Part shown: positions 62,973-64,000 of the stretch, in pieces | How positions within the stretch are numbered: position 1 is the first letter of the stretch | Layout: the number at the start of each line of letters is the position of its first letter | Assembly (NCBI GenBank): GCA_013396915.1 | Contig: VWZL01005203.1 | Location: 124,001 to 188,000 of the forward strand | Reading direction: 5' to 3' | DNA length: 64,000 nt | Source: Stercorarius parasiticus | Lineage: Eukaryota > Chordata > Aves > Charadriiformes > Stercorariidae | Position numbers and translations under genes: made by a program | Notes under the pieces: model-generated | Told to the model about the DNA's origin: nothing | Databases searched by the model: none | What the model saw: the letters and a program-made list of their open reading frames with translations, nothing else

Positions 62973-64000
62973 ATATACAAATAACCTGAGAGATCGGAAG
63001 GGCCACATTCAAGTCCTTAAGAAGATATTTTTTCTCTCTTTGAGCACATTGTTTTGAATACCCATACTGTTTGTTTGTTTTCTATTTTTCAAATATGGAT
63101 AACTAATTTTTTCTTCTGTGCTATGGAAGTGGATGACTTGCACAAACATTTGGATTTGGAAAGAAATTTGAGCTATCTACTCTTCTACCTCTCGCTCCTA
63201 GGGAAGCACACTCAGATCGTATCAACTAGGTCTGTATTTTCTGTGTAAGGTGTGCCACAACCACATGATTTCAAATGAAGCATAGGAGAAGTGGCAGGAC
63301 AAATGCATCTTTATAGGAGCAAAGAATGTACAGACAGGTAAAGGAGGTTATAAATTCTCCGACTTCTGAAATGGCAAATAAGCAGGGTATTTGGGAGTTA
63401 CAAAAAATAAGATTCATCTGTCCCATTAAAATAGAAAAAAAATTGGCAGTTAACTCCCCTACATATTGTCTACAGGAACAAATAGTGAAAAAGATAAAGA
63501 GCCGTCTTGACAGGGACACTCACAGTGGGAAAGAAATTGTGTGCCATATGTCCCCCTACCATCTGTGTATGCTCTCTTCTGGGTCGTGACATCTGGTTCT
63601 GCTTGATATCTGGCTCAGATTCCTGTATTTTTAGAGTAAACGGGGCTCGATTCTCCTCAGAGACTGAAGAGAATAGACCACATGCTGACTTTTGCAAGAA
63701 AAGCCAAGTTTTTCATAAAAATATGTCTCCTCAGCCTAGATCTGAATGGCTGGGTGCATGTACGTATTTAAATGAGCCAAAGATGTGCCAGCACTGTCTG
63801 CTGTCATTTTTTAAAAACCTCTTAACTTCGGCATGTTTGACTTTTGTGGAGGGTTGGGCCATGTAGTTAGTTGGGTACCTAAATTAGGAGGTGAACTGGC
63901 TTCTTATTGAGGACAGGGTCACGTCCAAGGGAGCAGACAACTGAGGATGGGAAAAAATCAGGGGTCCCAGGGTAAGGCTTGGTGAGGGAGTAGCAACATC
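62973..64000. other. Right edge of window
   Basis: No gene or repeat recognised. A 119-codon open frame at 63507-63866 on the + strand has no domain I know and overlaps others on the opposite strand. Confidence 0.4.

Noticed and set aside
1..64000. CRISPR arrays, bacterial operons or tRNA/rRNA genes
   Set aside because: No direct-repeat arrays, cloverleaf genes or ribosomal sequence seen; intron structure and CR1 content are those of a bird nuclear genome.

Overview
This is a bird genome window. The evidence is abundant CR1 LINE copies with avian-type 3' tails, an avian endogenous-retrovirus LTR, and receptor exons that closely match chicken IL1R1 as I remember it. It covers part of the interleukin-1 receptor cluster. 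Two receptor genes lie head to tail on the + strand, each with ten coding exons. Both assemble into uninterrupted frames with GT/AG introns and identical intron phases.

Layout. (1) 1-2436: upstream or 5'UTR-intron sequence. (2) 2437-19643: IL1R1, 552 aa, with a signal peptide, three Ig domains, one membrane segment and a cytoplasmic TIR domain. (3) About 25.0-37.9 kb: a dead third receptor, not an open gene. Decayed but collinear copies of exons 2, 3, 6, 7, 8, 9 and part of 10 can be read on the + strand. Relic exons 6 and 7 carry features specific to IL1RL2, the IL-36 receptor. IL1RL2 sits between IL1R1 and IL1RL1 in mammals, so this looks like an IL1RL2 unitary pseudogene. (4) About 40.47-41.33 kb: a strongly GC/CpG-rich island with simple repeats, a candidate promoter for the next gene. 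(5) 44976-57331: a second intact receptor, 563 aa. By position it is best called IL1RL1 (ST2), although parts of its sequence are equally close to IL1R1/IL1RL2. (6) 57.3-64 kb: 3' flank with a long CR1 copy carrying broken reverse-transcriptase coding sequence.

The intact genes encode membrane receptors for IL-1-family cytokines. In this family the ligand-bound receptor pairs with IL1RAP, and the paired TIR domains recruit MyD88. The most notable observation is the relic between them: the locus once held three receptors in the conserved order and the middle one has decayed, which would remove canonical IL-36 reception unless another copy exists.

Mobile DNA fills introns and spacers: young CR1 tails, several decayed older CR1 copies, one nested CR1 insertion with a visible target-site duplication, a solo LTR, and an antisense fragment of the same LTR family. 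Exon limits were placed by hand from splice consensus and reading phase. Paralogue comparisons rest on remembered family sequences, not on a search.
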